Source of the DNA: Acidobacteriota bacterium
GTDB lineage: Bacteria > Acidobacteriota > Vicinamibacteria > Vicinamibacterales > UBA2999
Length of the DNA: 64,000 nucleotides
NCBI GenBank assembly: GCA_018000455.1
Contig: JAGNJW010000005.1
Span: 62,001 to 126,000, forward strand
Reading direction: 5' to 3'
The position numbers and the translations under genes are program-made. The first letter of the stretch is position 1. Every line of letters begins with the position of its first letter. Of the stretch, positions 1 through 10,029 are shown piece by piece. The notes beneath the pieces were generated by a model, which made no database searches, was not told the origin of the DNA, and saw only the letters and a program-made list of their open reading frames with translations.

Positions 1-615
1 GATTGGGTCGTCGCATCCGCCGCGCTCGAGCGCCCGATTGCCGTCATGCTCGCCGGCCTGGCCGAGTTCCACCGCGCCGAGCCATTGGCGCCGGGCCCGA
101 GCCTCGAGGATGCCCGCAGCCGGTGGTTCCGGGCCGTACCGCCGCCGGTGGTCGAGGCCGTGGTGGCGGCGCTGGTCGTGGGCGGACGCATCGTGGCCAC
201 CGATACGCTCGCCCTGGCCTCGCACCGCGTGTCGCTCTCGCCCGAGGACCAGGCCACCAGTGAGTGGCTGGAGCGCCGGTTCCGTGAGGCCGCCCTCGGT
301 CCGCCAGACGTGGCGCTGCTGGCGGCTGAGGCGCATCGGCCGGCGGCAGTGGTGGAGAAGCTGCTGCAGTTGCTGCTCAAGTCCAGGCAGCTCGTGCGCG
401 TCGACGGGCTCGTCTTTCACGGCGAAGCGCTGGTGGCGCTCAAGGCGGAGATCCGCGCGCGAAAGAGCGCGTCGCCAGATGGTCGGGCCAGCGTGGACGT
501 GAAAACCTTCAAGGACACCTACCGCGTGTCACGAAAGTACGCGATTCCGCTGCTGGAATATCTGGACAGGGAGAGAGTGACGCGCCGCATGGGCGACGTG
601 CGGATCGTGCTGTGA
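1..615 (+). CDS. selB: Selenocysteine-specific elongation factor SelB, C-terminal part
   Basis: Only the last 204 residues are in the window; the gene runs in from the left edge. SelB is the EF-Tu-like GTPase that delivers selenocysteinyl-tRNA to the ribosome, and its C-terminal winged-helix domains bind the SECIS hairpin of the mRNA. The visible part is a string of winged-helix-like segments. It ends with the typical SelB closing signature, VSRKYAIPLLEYLDR followed by VTRRMGD. The GTPase domain lies outside the window. Presence of selB implies that the organism makes selenoproteins, but none was recognised here. The assignment rests mainly on the distinctive C-terminal motif. Confidence 0.85.
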   Translation, partial: DWVVASAALERPIAVMLAGLAEFHRAEPLAPGPSLEDARSRWFRAVPPPVVEAVVAALVVGGRIVATDTLALASHRVSLSPEDQATSEWLERRFREAALGPPDVALLAAEAHRPAAVVEKLLQLLLKSRQLVRVDGLVFHGEALVALKAEIRARKSASPDGRASVDVKTFKDTYRVSRKYAIPLLEYLDRERVTRRMGDVRIVL

Positions 616-640
616 CGCGGCCGGTCGCCGCGTCGACCGA

Positions 641-814
641 CTACTTCGGGCTTTCGTCCTTCAAGCCGGACTTGAAGTTCTTGATCCCCGACCCGATGCC
701 GCGGCCGAGTTCCGGCAACCGGTTGGCGCCGAAGATCAAGATAACGATCGCCAGGATGATGAGCATCTCCGGCAAGCCGATCGGGCCGAAGAGAGCGAGC
801 ACGTGCGTGGCCAT
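641..814 (-). CDS. tatA: Sec-independent translocase subunit TatA
   Basis: A 57-residue protein below common ORF length cut-offs. It starts with ATG and has a short N-terminus, then the hydrophobic helix [17 protein letters not shown], the hinge residues NRLPELGR, and an amphipathic helix [14 protein letters not shown] with a short polar tail. This is the classic TatA layout: the membrane helix plus amphipathic helix form the twin-arginine translocation pore. The F-G at the hinge is conserved in the family. No tatB or tatC is nearby. It lies convergently behind selB. An extended -10 box six bases before the ATG suggests a leaderless transcript. TatB/TatE-like alternatives are less likely given the very short C-terminal tail. 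Confidence 0.9.
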   Translation of the reverse strand: MATHVLALFGPIGLPEMLIILAIVILIFGANRLPELGRGIGSGIKNFKSGLKDESPK

Positions 815-820
815 GCCCCG

Positions 821-829
821 ATTCTAGCA
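821..829 (-). promoter_or_regulatory. Extended -10 promoter of tatA
   Basis: On the minus strand the sequence reads TGC-TAGAAT, an extended -10 element, followed by six bases and then the tatA ATG at 814. Transcription starting about seven bases after the -10 would begin at or next to the start codon. No convincing -35 is seen; the corresponding region is occupied by a long palindrome. Confidence 0.5.
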
Positions 830-857
830 CCGCCCGGCTGGTCCCGCCGGGCGGTGC
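827..857. repeat. Perfect 12-bp inverted repeat upstream of tatA
   Basis: The arms GCACCGCCCGGC and GCCGGGCGGTGC are exact reverse complements separated by seven bases. The palindrome overlaps the upstream edge of the tatA extended -10 and covers its -35 zone. It lies between the divergent tatA and tonB-like genes. It could be an operator or an mRNA hairpin in a transcript running rightwards. The remaining intergenic sequence up to 994 shows no other clear signal. Confidence 0.6.
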
Positions 858-994
858 GCCCAGGAGCCTGTCGCCGGCGTCCAAAGGAGAAAGGACGCGA
901 AGGCGCGGCCGCCACCGTCGATTGCCCTTGTCTCCGGCGAGAACCGTCGGTCAGAATTGGGGCACGCGCCGCCCGTTTCCTTTGCTGACCGCGC

Positions 995-1891
995 ATGTCC
1001 GAACCTCAGAGCACGGCCGCTACCGTCCACCGGGGGTCCGCCCGCCCCACGCACCTTCTGCTGGATCGACCGCAGGACGTCGCGTTCGAGTTCGAGCAGC
1101 AACGCATCGGTGGCGCCTTCGGCGCGTCGGTGCTGTCGCACATTGCGATGGCCATCGTCGTCGTGCTGGCGCTGCGCTTCATGCCGCGGCCGCAGGTTAC
1201 CGAGATTCTGCCTGAGCGCTTGCCCTCCGACATCATCTGGCTCGCCGAGGAAGGCCCCGGAGGGGGCGGTGGTGGTGGCGGCGACAACACGCCGGAACCC
1301 GCCAAGAAGGTCGAGCTGCCAGGCCGGGAGAAGGTGAGCGTGCCGGTCGAGGTCGAGCCCGAGCCGGTCAAGCAGGCGTCGCAGGTAGAAGAGCCCCAAC
1401 AGCAGATGCTGATTCCCGCCGTGCAGACGGCCGCCGCGCCCATCGAAGCGCCCGGTGCCATCGTGGCCGAGTCCCCGGCGTCGACGTCGGCCGGAAGCGG
1501 ATCGGGCGGCGGTGGCGGTACCGGCACCGGTGGCGGGTCTGGTGGCGGCGATGGCAAGGGGCTTGGTGACGGCCGCACGGCCGGCGTCGGCGGCGGCGAA
1601 TACGACATCGGTAGCGGCGTCAGCTCGCCGCGGCTCCTGCAAGAGATCAAGCCCGTCTACACGGCCGAGGCGATGCGGGCCAAGGTGCAGGGCGTCGTGC
1701 AACTGCGCGCGGTCGTGCTGCCCGACGGCTCGGTGGGCCGCATCGAGGTGCTGAAGTCGCTCGACTCGGTGTTCGGCCTCGACCAGGAGGCGATCAAGGC
1801 CGCCCGGCAATGGCGCTTTGCGCCCGGCATGCGGCTGGGCGAACCGGTCGCCGTGCGCGTCGTGCTCGAGTTGTCGTTCACCTTGCGATGA
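995..1891 (+). CDS. TonB-like energy transducer with glycine-rich linker
   Basis: 298 residues. Residues about 1-41 are cytoplasmic, about 42-62 form one membrane anchor, then comes a long periplasmic linker, and residues about 205-298 are a TonB C-terminal domain. Recognisable landmarks are IKPVYTAEAMRAKVQG, the DGSVGRIEVLKS turn, and AARQWRFAPG near the end. TonB proteins pass energy from the ExbB/ExbD motor to outer-membrane receptors. No exbB, exbD or receptor is in the window. The linker is unusual: beside the normal Pro/Glu-rich stretch it has a run of eight glycines (about residue 90) and a second Gly/Ser/Thr-rich tract (about 163-200). The stop overlaps the next start as ATGA. Confidence 0.8.
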   Translation: MSEPQSTAATVHRGSARPTHLLLDRPQDVAFEFEQQRIGGAFGASVLSHIAMAIVVVLALRFMPRPQVTEILPERLPSDIIWLAEEGPGGGGGGGGDNTPEPAKKVELPGREKVSVPVEVEPEPVKQASQVEEPQQQMLIPAVQTAAAPIEAPGAIVAESPASTSAGSGSGGGGGTGTGGGSGGGDGKGLGDGRTAGVGGGEYDIGSGVSSPRLLQEIKPVYTAEAMRAKVQGVVQLRAVVLPDGSVGRIEVLKSLDSVFGLDQEAIKAARQWRFAPGMRLGEPVAVRVVLELSFTLR

Positions 1892-2730
1892 GACTGGGAG
1901 TCACAGTGGTTCGAGCGTTCAGGGTCGTCGCATCCGCGGTCGTCGGTCTCGGATTGCTCGGGGCGATGGCCTGTGACACGACGGGGCGCGCGGCTCCGCG
2001 GCCCGACGGGCCGGCTGACGCTGCCGAACAGCGCCTCGGCACCGAGCGGCTGCGCGTGCAGATCGTGCAGACCTACCCGCACGACCCAACCGCCTTCACG
2101 CAGGGCCTCGTGCTGGCCGAGGGCCGGCTGTTCGAGAGCACCGGGCTTGAAGGCCGTTCGAGCCTGCGTGAGGTGGATGTCACGACCGGACGCGTGCTTC
2201 GCAAGCTGGACGTGCCGGCGCCGGTCTTTGCCGAGGGGCTCGCCCTGGTCGGCGCTCGGCTCTTTCAGATCACCTGGAAGCACGAAACGGCCTATACCTA
2301 CGACCGCGATACCTTCAAGGAAGGCGCGTCGTTCCCCTATCGCGGCGAGGGCTGGGGCTTGTGTTACGACGGCCGCGATCTGGTGATGAGCGACGGTAGT
2401 GCCCGGCTGACCTTCCGCGGCCCGGAGACGTTTCGTGCCGTACGCGAGGTGGTGGTGCGCGAGGGCGGCCAGCCCGTCGAACAGCTGAACGAGCTCGAGT
2501 GCGTCGGCCCGGACGTCTACGCCAACGTGTGGATGACCGACCGAATCGTGCGCATCGATCCGAAGACTGGCGCCGTCACCGCGACCATCGATGCGGCGAA
2601 TCTGCTGTCGCCGTCGGAACGCTACGGCACCGACGTCCTCAATGGCATCGCGCACGATCCGTCGAGCGACACGTTCCTCATCACGGGCAAGCTGTGGCCG
2701 AAGATATTCCGGGTTCGCTTCGTGCGGTAG
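1888..2730 (+). CDS. Glutaminyl-peptide cyclotransferase, lipoprotein
   Basis: 280 residues starting at the ATG that overlaps the tonB-like stop. A hydrophobic signal ends in LLGAMAC, a lipobox with Cys29, so the protein is probably lipid-anchored in the periplasm. The rest is a bacterial-type glutaminyl cyclase (five-bladed propeller family). Landmarks are YPHDPTAFTQGL, FESTGLEGRSSL, YRGEGWGLCYDG and NELECVGPDVYANVWMTDRI. The family converts N-terminal glutamine of peptides to pyroglutamate. Coupling to a TonB-like gene is not explained by known biology. The family call is strong; the physiological substrate is unknown. Confidence 0.85.
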   Translation: MRLGVTVVRAFRVVASAVVGLGLLGAMACDTTGRAAPRPDGPADAAEQRLGTERLRVQIVQTYPHDPTAFTQGLVLAEGRLFESTGLEGRSSLREVDVTTGRVLRKLDVPAPVFAEGLALVGARLFQITWKHETAYTYDRDTFKEGASFPYRGEGWGLCYDGRDLVMSDGSARLTFRGPETFRAVREVVVREGGQPVEQLNELECVGPDVYANVWMTDRIVRIDPKTGAVTATIDAANLLSPSERYGTDVLNGIAHDPSSDTFLITGKLWPKIFRVRFVR

Positions 2731-2750
2731 AACCGGCAGGGATGACGGGA

Positions 2751-2787
2751 AGACAAAGGGCCCGGCGGGATTGCTCCCACCGGGCCC
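2751..2787 (-). terminator. Terminator hairpin after groEL
   Basis: A GC-rich inverted repeat (GGGCCCGG-c-GGGA, loop, TCCC-a-CCGGGCCC) at 2758-2787 lies 43 bases beyond the groEL stop. On the minus strand it is followed by TTTGTCTT, a modest U-tract. It could also act on the convergent cyclotransferase transcript. Confidence 0.65.
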
Positions 2788-2829
2788 TCGTCGTGTTCAA
2801 CAGGGTCCAGTCCCTGGCCGCTGCGAGCG

Positions 2830-4488
<1,659 letters not shown>

Positions 4489-4785
4489 TTACTTCTCGAC
4501 CACGGCGAGGACTTCGTCCTCACGCATGATGAGGTACTCATTGCCATCGATCTTGATTTCCTGGCCCGAGTACTTGCCGAAGAGGATGGTGTCGCCGGCC
4601 TTGACGTCGAGCGGCGTCTTCTTGCCGTCCTTGTCGGGCTTGCCGGCGCCGACGGCGACGACTTTGCCCTGCTGGGGCTTCTCCTTGGCGCTGTCGGGGA
4701 TGATGATCCCCCCGACCTTCTGTTCACCTTCCTCGATGCGCTCGACGAGGATTCGGTCGTGCAGTGGACGCAGCTTCGTTGCCAT
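4489..4785 (-). CDS. groS: Co-chaperonin GroES (10 kDa)
   Basis: 98 residues, the usual size. It forms the seven-membered lid of the GroEL chamber. Family landmarks are [17 protein letters not shown] at the start, the mobile loop region [30 protein letters not shown], and [13 protein letters not shown] at the end. A GGAG ribosome-binding site stands about eight bases before the ATG. The mRNA leader is about 145 bases long and contains CIRCE plus two GC-rich hairpins. groES and groEL are one operon. Confidence 0.98.
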   Translation of the reverse strand: MATKLRPLHDRILVERIEEGEQKVGGIIIPDSAKEKPQQGKVVAVGAGKPDKDGKKTPLDVKAGDTILFGKYSGQEIKIDGNEYLIMREDEVLAVVEK

Positions 4786-4811
4786 ATCAGGGACTCCGGT
4801 CAGTTCAATCT

Positions 4812-4910
4812 GCGGCCCGTCTGGGCCGCGAAATCAGGGTGTCGGCCCACCGGTCCGGCGACTCGCCGGCCGGGTGAACCCACCCAGGGGCCTGGCACTC
4901 GCCCCCTGGG
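4812..4910 (-). other. Two leader hairpins of the groESL mRNA
   Basis: Two exact inverted repeats lie between CIRCE and the groES start. The first is GCGGCCC-GTCT-GGGCCGC at 4812-4829. The second has 8-bp arms CCCAGGGG and CCCCTGGG at 4883-4890 and 4903-4910, with a 12-base loop. They would fold in the 5' untranslated region. A role in mRNA stability or temperature sensing is possible but only inference. Confidence 0.45.
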
Positions 4911-4914
4911 GGAG

Positions 4915-4941
4915 CTAGCACTCACGCCTCTAGACTGCTAA
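4915..4941 (-). promoter_or_regulatory. CIRCE operator (HrcA-binding site)
   Basis: CTAGCACTC, nine bases, GACTGCTAA. Each arm matches the CIRCE consensus TTAGCACTC-N9-GAGTGCTAA at 8 of 9 positions and the spacer has exactly the canonical length. It lies just downstream of the -10 box of the groESL promoter. HrcA repressor binding here would block transcription until heat or protein stress titrates GroE. No hrcA gene is in the window. Confidence 0.92.
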
Positions 4942-4942
4942 G

Positions 4943-4970
4943 GGTATCGACAAGCCGATTGACCTGTCAA
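4943..4970 (-). promoter_or_regulatory. Sigma-70 type promoter of groESL
   Basis: On the minus strand a perfect -35 TTGACA (4965-4970) is followed after 16 bases by GATACC (4943-4948) as a weak -10. The CIRCE element begins one base further downstream, the classical arrangement for HrcA repression. Confidence 0.7.
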
Positions 4971-4993
4971 GGGCGGGGCACCGGAGCGACGGC

Positions 4994-5215
4994 TCAGGCG
5001 GCCGAGTTGCGCCTAACCTTGATCTTGAGGGCCGTCACCCGCCGGGTGAGGGTGTTGCGGTGCATGCCGAGCGCCTCGGCAGCCTTGCCGACGTTGCCGT
5101 CGCAGTGCGCCACGACGCGCGCGATGAAGCGGCGTTCGAACTCGCGCTGGGCGTCGTTGAAGTGGACGCCCCGGTCGACCATCTCGTTGACGATGCGGTC
5201 GAGCTCCTCACGCAT
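4994..5215 (-). CDS. Small Fis-type helix-turn-helix protein
   Basis: 73 residues made up almost entirely of a Fis/NtrC-type DNA-binding domain. The key stretch is FERRFIARVVAHCDGNVGKAAEALGMHRNTLTRRVTALKI, with the helix-turn-helix around residues 42-64. Fis-like proteins are nucleoid and enhancer-binding DNA-bending factors; NtrC-family activators carry the same fold as their C-terminal domain. This gene has no AAA+ domain, so it is either a stand-alone Fis-like regulator or a shed activator tail. Its ATG overlaps the last eight bases of purC, which implies translational coupling. The target is unknown. Confidence 0.75.
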   Translation of the reverse strand: MREELDRIVNEMVDRGVHFNDAQREFERRFIARVVAHCDGNVGKAAEALGMHRNTLTRRVTALKIKVRRNSAA

Positions 5216-6119
5216 TCGGGGTCTCCAGGGCGCGTCCCGTCAGCCGCGTGTAGGCGTCGAGATACTTGTCGCGGGTGCGCAGCACCACGTCGTCGGGAAG
5301 CGACGGCACGGGCGGCTGCTTGTTCCACTTGATCGACTCCAGATAGTCGCGCACGAACTGCTTGTCGAAGCTCGGTTGCGCGCCGCCCGGAGCGTAGCGG
5401 TCGAGCGGCCAGTAGCGCGACGAGTCCGGCGTCAGGACCTCGTCGATGAGCAGGAGTTCGCCGCTGTCGGTCAAGCCGAATTCGAACTTGGTGTCGGCGA
5501 GAATGATGCCGCACGACGCCGCGTGGGCGACGCCGGCGGCATAGAGCGACATCGTGAGCGCCTTGAGGCGCGCCAGCATCGCGTCGCCGACGACCGCCGC
5601 GGCCGCCGCTTCCGGGATGTTCTCGTCGTGGCCGGAGTCGGCCTTCGTTGAAGGCGTGAAGAGCGGCTCCGGCAGGCGGTCGGATTCGCGGAGGCCGGCC
5701 GGCAGCGTGACGCCGCACACTTCGCCGGTGGCGACGTAGTCCTTCCAGCCCGAACCGGAGATGTAGCCGCGCGCCACACACTCCACCGGGAGCGGCGTCG
5801 TCTTGCGCACCAGCATCGAGCGGCCGCGCAACTGGTCGCGATGCAGCGCCAGCGGGCCGGGGAACTCGTCGACGTTGGCGGACACGAGGTGATTCGACAC
5901 GATTGCGCCGGTCCTGCCGAACCAGAACGCCGAGAGCTGGGTGAGCACGCGGCCCTTGTCGGGAATGCCGGATCCGAGGACGTAGTCGAAGGCCGAAATG
6001 CGATCGGTGGCCACCATCAGCAGGTGATCGCCAACGTCATAGAGATCGCGGACCTTGCCCTGACGAACGAGCGACATGCCGGGCAACGATGTGGACAGCA
6101 GCGGTGGGGCCAGGGTCAC
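5208..6119 (-). CDS. purC: SAICAR synthase PurC
   Basis: 303 residues from a GTG start. The enzyme joins aspartate to CAIR using ATP in purine synthesis. Landmarks are VRQGKVRDLYDVGD, the ATDRISAFDYVLGSGIPDKG nucleotide-binding region, VRKTTPLPVECVARGYISG, GHDENIPE, DTKFEFGL and LIDEVLTPDSSRYWP. The GTG at 6119 is preferred because the family begins with a leucine-rich segment (here LAPPLLSTSLPGMSLV) before the conserved V-R-x-G-K-V-R-D. An internal ATG at about 6076 would cut this off. Other purine genes are not nearby. Confidence 0.93.
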   Translation of the reverse strand: MTLAPPLLSTSLPGMSLVRQGKVRDLYDVGDHLLMVATDRISAFDYVLGSGIPDKGRVLTQLSAFWFGRTGAIVSNHLVSANVDEFPGPLALHRDQLRGRSMLVRKTTPLPVECVARGYISGSGWKDYVATGEVCGVTLPAGLRESDRLPEPLFTPSTKADSGHDENIPEAAAAAVVGDAMLARLKALTMSLYAAGVAHAASCGIILADTKFEFGLTDSGELLLIDEVLTPDSSRYWPLDRYAPGGAQPSFDKQFVRDYLESIKWNKQPPVPSLPDDVVLRTRDKYLDAYTRLTGRALETPNA

Positions 6120-6252
6120 GGTGAGCTCGCGAGCGACGACCGTGCATCGTAGCCATTCACCGTGGCCGGTGCAAGGCCCCGGGACGCGGTCATGTAGTAT
6201 GGACGTGCCCGATCGCGCTGGCGGCCGCCGCGGCCGTGACGGCTCCAACTCC

Positions 6253-7284
6253 ATGCGACCGTGGCTCCGCAACACCATCCTCGTCGCGCTGACGCTGGTC
6301 CTGGTCGGCGTCTTCCTCCGCAGCGCGAACCTGGCGTCGGTCTGGCAGGTCGTGCGGACCGCGAATCCAGGCCTGGTCGCCGTCGGCGTTGCCTGTCTCT
6401 TCACGACCTATGCGCTGCGCGCCGTGCGCTGGCAGGTCATGTTGGCGCCGCTCGGAGCGACCCATTTCGGCGTCGCCTACCGCGCCACCGTGATCGGCTT
6501 TGCCGCGTCGTTCGTCCTGCCGGCGCGCGCCGGCGAGTTCCTGCGCCCGTGGCTCCTCGCGCGCCGCGAGGGCCTCGACACCGCGGCCGTCATCACGACC
6601 ATCGTCATCGAGCGCCTGCTCGACTTGATCACCGTCCTCGTCTTGCTGGCGGCGTTCCTGACGTTCGTCGATCCGGCCGTCACGGCGATGGATCCGGCGA
6701 TGTTCCAGACGGTGAAGACCTGGGGCACGCGGGCCGGCTACCTGGCGGTGGCTGGCATCCTGATCATGCTGGGCGCCGCCGCGCGTCCCGACTGGCTGCT
6801 GCACAGCGTCGGCACGGTGACGTCGTGGCTGCCGGCGCGGCCCGGCGCGGCGATTCTGGGGCTCGCCAGGCAATTCGCTACCGGGCTGGCCGTGGTCCGC
6901 GATCCCGGGCGTCTTGGCGCCGCCTTGGTCTGGTCGTTCGTGCTGTGGACCGTGATCGCCGCCCAGACGTGGGTGGTGTCGGGCGCCGTCGGCGTCAGGC
7001 TGCCGCCGTCCGGGGCGCTGCTCATCATGGCGCTGCTCGTCGTCGGCGTGGCTGTGCCGACGCCGGGGGCTGTCGGCGGGTTCCACGAGGCCTACCGGGT
7101 GGCCGCGACGGCGTTCTTCGGTGTCGACAACGACCATGCCATTGGGGCGGCGATCGTCTTGCACGCCGTGGGCTTCGTGCCTACGCTGATAGCCGGCGGC
7201 TGGCTGATGGCCCGCGAAGGGCTGTCGCTGACCCAGCTCGGGGCCGAGGCGAAGCGCGCGATAGACGAGGAGACACGCCCGTGA
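6253..7284 (+). CDS. Lysylphosphatidylglycerol synthase/UPF0104-type membrane protein
   Basis: 343 residues with about eight hydrophobic segments. The signature of the AglD/MprF flippase-like family (UPF0104) is visible: [58 protein letters not shown], and [15 protein letters not shown] near the end. Members are thought to flip or help transfer lipid-linked molecules, but most are uncharacterised, as is this one. The ATG at 6253 is chosen because the upstream in-frame ATG at 6199 adds a charged, low-complexity lead. The stop overlaps the nrdR start as GTGA. Confidence 0.75.
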   Translation: MRPWLRNTILVALTLVLVGVFLRSANLASVWQVVRTANPGLVAVGVACLFTTYALRAVRWQVMLAPLGATHFGVAYRATVIGFAASFVLPARAGEFLRPWLLARREGLDTAAVITTIVIERLLDLITVLVLLAAFLTFVDPAVTAMDPAMFQTVKTWGTRAGYLAVAGILIMLGAAARPDWLLHSVGTVTSWLPARPGAAILGLARQFATGLAVVRDPGRLGAALVWSFVLWTVIAAQTWVVSGAVGVRLPPSGALLIMALLVVGVAVPTPGAVGGFHEAYRVAATAFFGVDNDHAIGAAIVLHAVGFVPTLIAGGWLMAREGLSLTQLGAEAKRAIDEETRP

Positions 7285-7745
7285 AGTGTCCGTTTTGTGG
7301 TCAGCTAGGCGACAAGGTCGTCGATTCACGCGAGAGCAAGGAAGGCGATGTCATTCGCCGCCGCCGGCAGTGCCTGAGCGGCGAGTGCGGCAAGCGCTTC
7401 ACGAGCTACGAGCGCATCGACGAGATCCCGTACATGGTCGTCAAGAAGGACGGCACGCGGGAACGGTTCGAGCGCCAGAAGCTGGTGGCCGGGTTGCTCA
7501 AGGCCTGTGAGAAGCGGCCCGTCTCGGTGGCGGCGATCGAAGGCGTGGCCGACCGCGTCGAGTCGATGCTGCAGGATCGCGCCGAGAAGGAAATCGCCAC
7601 CGCCGAGATCGGTGCCTTCGTCATGCAGGAACTGAGGGTGCTCGACAAGGTGGCCTACGTGCGCTTCGCGTCGGTCTATCGGCATTTCCGCGACATCGGT
7701 GAATTCATGACCGAGTTGAAGGACCTGCTCGGCGCCAAGGAGTAG
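7281..7745 (+). CDS. nrdR: Transcriptional repressor NrdR
   Basis: 154 residues from a GTG overlapping the previous stop. An N-terminal zinc ribbon (CPFCG ... CGKRF) is followed by an ATP-cone domain ([24 protein letters not shown]) and the conserved tail [14 protein letters not shown]. NrdR senses ATP/dATP and represses ribonucleotide reductase genes by binding NrdR boxes. Length and motifs are those of the family. No nrd genes lie in the window. Gene order with the upstream membrane protein suggests cotranscription. Confidence 0.96.
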   Translation: MKCPFCGQLGDKVVDSRESKEGDVIRRRRQCLSGECGKRFTSYERIDEIPYMVVKKDGTRERFERQKLVAGLLKACEKRPVSVAAIEGVADRVESMLQDRAEKEIATAEIGAFVMQELRVLDKVAYVRFASVYRHFRDIGEFMTELKDLLGAKE

Positions 7746-7770
7746 GCGGCCACACCGCCCGACCTGCAGC

Positions 7771-10017
7771 ATGCCGACGCCTTCATCCCCGCGAGCGGCC
7801 AGGGTGGCCCCAGCCGGGAGTCGGTCCGGGCGCCGGCCGTTCCGCGACAATCCCCGCCTCATCCTGGTCGGCATCACGCTGCTGCTGGCGGCCCTGGCCA
7901 GCCTGGTCTGGCTGGCCAACCGCTCGGCGCGCCTCTCGCCAGACTTTCTGACCGGGTTCGTCCTCTACGCGCTGAGCGCGACGAACGTGACGATGCTGCT
8001 GGCGCTGGGCTTCTTCCTGGTGCGCAACGTCGTCAAGATCGTGGTCGAGCGGCGGCGGGCGCTGCCGTTCGCGCGCTTCCGGGCCAAGCTCGTCGCCCTG
8101 CTGCTCGGCTTGACGCTCGTGCCTGCGGTGTTGGTGCTGGCCGTCGGCTCTCAGGTCGTGCTGACGGCCGTCGATCGCTGGTTCAACGCCCCGATGGACG
8201 AAGTGCTGGCGTCGGCGAGCCGGATCGCCTCAGACTACTATCTGGAACGCCAGCGGGTCGTGAGCGACGAGGCTTCGCGCATGGCACGGGCCTTGTCGCG
8301 CGTCGATCTCACCGATGTCGAGGCCGTGCGCGCCGTTGTCTCGCCCGACGTCACCGGCCGCCGCGTGGCGCTGGTGCAGGTGTATCGCATCGCCGCCGGC
8401 GCCGGGGCCACGCCCGTGCTCGACGTCGCCAGTCCGAGTCTTCCCGCCGGCTCGACCCGGGCCAGCGGCGACCGTCTGGCCGCGCGCGCTGTCGAGAGTG
8501 GCAAGGCGATGTTCGAACCGGTGCCCGGGGATGGCGGCGCCGAGTTGCTCCGTGTCGCGCAGGGCATTCACGCCCCCGATGGCCGCATGGTCGGCGTGGT
8601 GCTTGCCAGCGACGTCCTGACCGGCGAGATGGCCGACCGCGCCCGGCGGATGACCAAGGCCTACGAAGACTACACGCAGCTGCGGGTGCTCAAGCAGCCC
8701 CTGGCCGGTGTCTACTTGTCGTTCTTCGTCATGGTCACGCTGCTCATCCTCGTCGGCTCGACCTGGATGGGCCTGTATCTCGCCAAGCGGATCACGCGGC
8801 CGGTGCAGATGCTCTCGGCGGCGGCGCGCGAGATCGGCGCGGGCCGCCTCGAGCACCGGATCGAGCACCAGGCGGATGACGAGTTCGGCCACATGGTCGA
8901 ATCGTTCAACGCCATGGCCGCCGACCTCTCGACTCGGCAGCGGCGGCTCGAACGCGCGTCGCACGATCTCGAGCAGCGACATCAGGCCGTCGAGCGGCGG
9001 CACCGATCGGTCGAGACCATCCTCGAGCGCATCGCCACCGGCGTCATTTCGATCGACCACGCCGGAGCCGTCGGCCGTGTGAACTCGGCCGCCGCGCGCC
9101 TGCTCGGCCTGCTGCCCGGCGTCGAGGGACGGCCCATTGCGCAGGTGCTCGGACCGGATCTGACGGCCGTGATGGCCGTGCTCGACGACGCGGCCCGGGC
9201 GCGATCGGAATCCGTCGCGCAGGAGGTGAGCATCACGCGCGAGGGTCGTGAGGTGACGCTGGCCGTGGCGGCCACGCGACTGCACGGCACGGCCGGATTC
9301 GAGGGGACCGTGCTCGTCCTCGACGACGTGACGCCCCTCATCCGCGCCCAGAAGGTGGCAGCCTGGCGCGAGGTGGCGCGCCGTCTGGCGCATGAGATCA
9401 AGAACCCCTTGACGCCGATTCAGCTGTCGGCCGAGCGGCTCCAGCGCAAGCTCGGCGAGGCGGGCGCGCCACACGAGGCGCTGGTCAAGGAGTGCACGAG
9501 CACGATCATCGGGGAGGTCGAGTCGCTCAAGGGGCTGGTGGACGAGTTCTCGCAATTCGCCCGGATGCCGGCGCCGAAGGCCGTGCCGTCGTCGTTGAAC
9601 CGCGCCGTGACCGACGTCCTCACGCTCTACCAGGGGCTCATTCCGTCGCTGACGCTCGACGTCGTGCTCGCCGCCGATTTACCGGCCGTGCGACTCGATG
9701 CCGAGCAAATCAAGCGCGTCATCATCAACCTCGTCGACAACGCCGTCGAGGCGATGGACCGCCAGGGCCGGATCATCGTCGAGACATCCCACGACCCGCT
9801 GCACAAGGTGGCGCGGGTGGTCGTGGCCGACGACGGTCCAGGCATTCCCGCCGGCGATCGAGACAAGCTGTTCCTGCCCTACTACTCGACCAAGGGACGG
9901 GGGTCGGGCCTCGGCCTGGCGATCGTGCGCCGCATCGTCGCCGAGCACGGCGGCAACGTCGAAGTGTCGGACAATAGTCCAAAGGGCAGCCGGTTTACCA
10001 TCGAGCTGCCGTGTTGA
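7771..10017 (+). CDS. NtrY-like sensor histidine kinase
   Basis: 748 residues. Two membrane segments near the N-terminus (about 27-47 and 55-78) and one near 110-130 precede an extracytoplasmic domain. A further membrane helix at about 312-335 follows, then a HAMP linker (ITRPVQMLSAAAREIGAG), a coiled segment, a PAS domain (about 410-520), the HisKA dimerisation box with His541 in LAHEIKNPLTPIQLSAERL, and the ATPase domain (INLVDNAVEAM, VADDGPGIP, GSGLGLAIVRRI). This architecture is that of NtrY kinases, which pair with NtrX-type sigma-54 activators. The partner follows 13 bases downstream. The signal sensed is unknown; NtrY members are linked to nitrogen, redox and envelope control. Confidence 0.9.
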   Translation: MPTPSSPRAARVAPAGSRSGRRPFRDNPRLILVGITLLLAALASLVWLANRSARLSPDFLTGFVLYALSATNVTMLLALGFFLVRNVVKIVVERRRALPFARFRAKLVALLLGLTLVPAVLVLAVGSQVVLTAVDRWFNAPMDEVLASASRIASDYYLERQRVVSDEASRMARALSRVDLTDVEAVRAVVSPDVTGRRVALVQVYRIAAGAGATPVLDVASPSLPAGSTRASGDRLAARAVESGKAMFEPVPGDGGAELLRVAQGIHAPDGRMVGVVLASDVLTGEMADRARRMTKAYEDYTQLRVLKQPLAGVYLSFFVMVTLLILVGSTWMGLYLAKRITRPVQMLSAAAREIGAGRLEHRIEHQADDEFGHMVESFNAMAADLSTRQRRLERASHDLEQRHQAVERRHRSVETILERIATGVISIDHAGAVGRVNSAAARLLGLLPGVEGRPIAQVLGPDLTAVMAVLDDAARARSESVAQEVSITREGREVTLAVAATRLHGTAGFEGTVLVLDDVTPLIRAQKVAAWREVARRLAHEIKNPLTPIQLSAERLQRKLGEAGAPHEALVKECTSTIIGEVESLKGLVDEFSQFARMPAPKAVPSSLNRAVTDVLTLYQGLIPSLTLDVVLAADLPAVRLDAEQIKRVIINLVDNAVEAMDRQGRIIVETSHDPLHKVARVVVADDGPGIPAGDRDKLFLPYYSTKGRGSGLGLAIVRRIVAEHGGNVEVSDNSPKGSRFTIELPC

Positions 10018-10029
10018 TCTGACTACCAC

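Noticed and set aside
956..975. A sigma-54-like element before the TonB-like gene (TTGGGGCACGCGCCGC).
   Set aside because: Spacing is right only if the -24 motif is misread; TGGCAC is disrupted by two extra G and the -12 half lacks TTGC.
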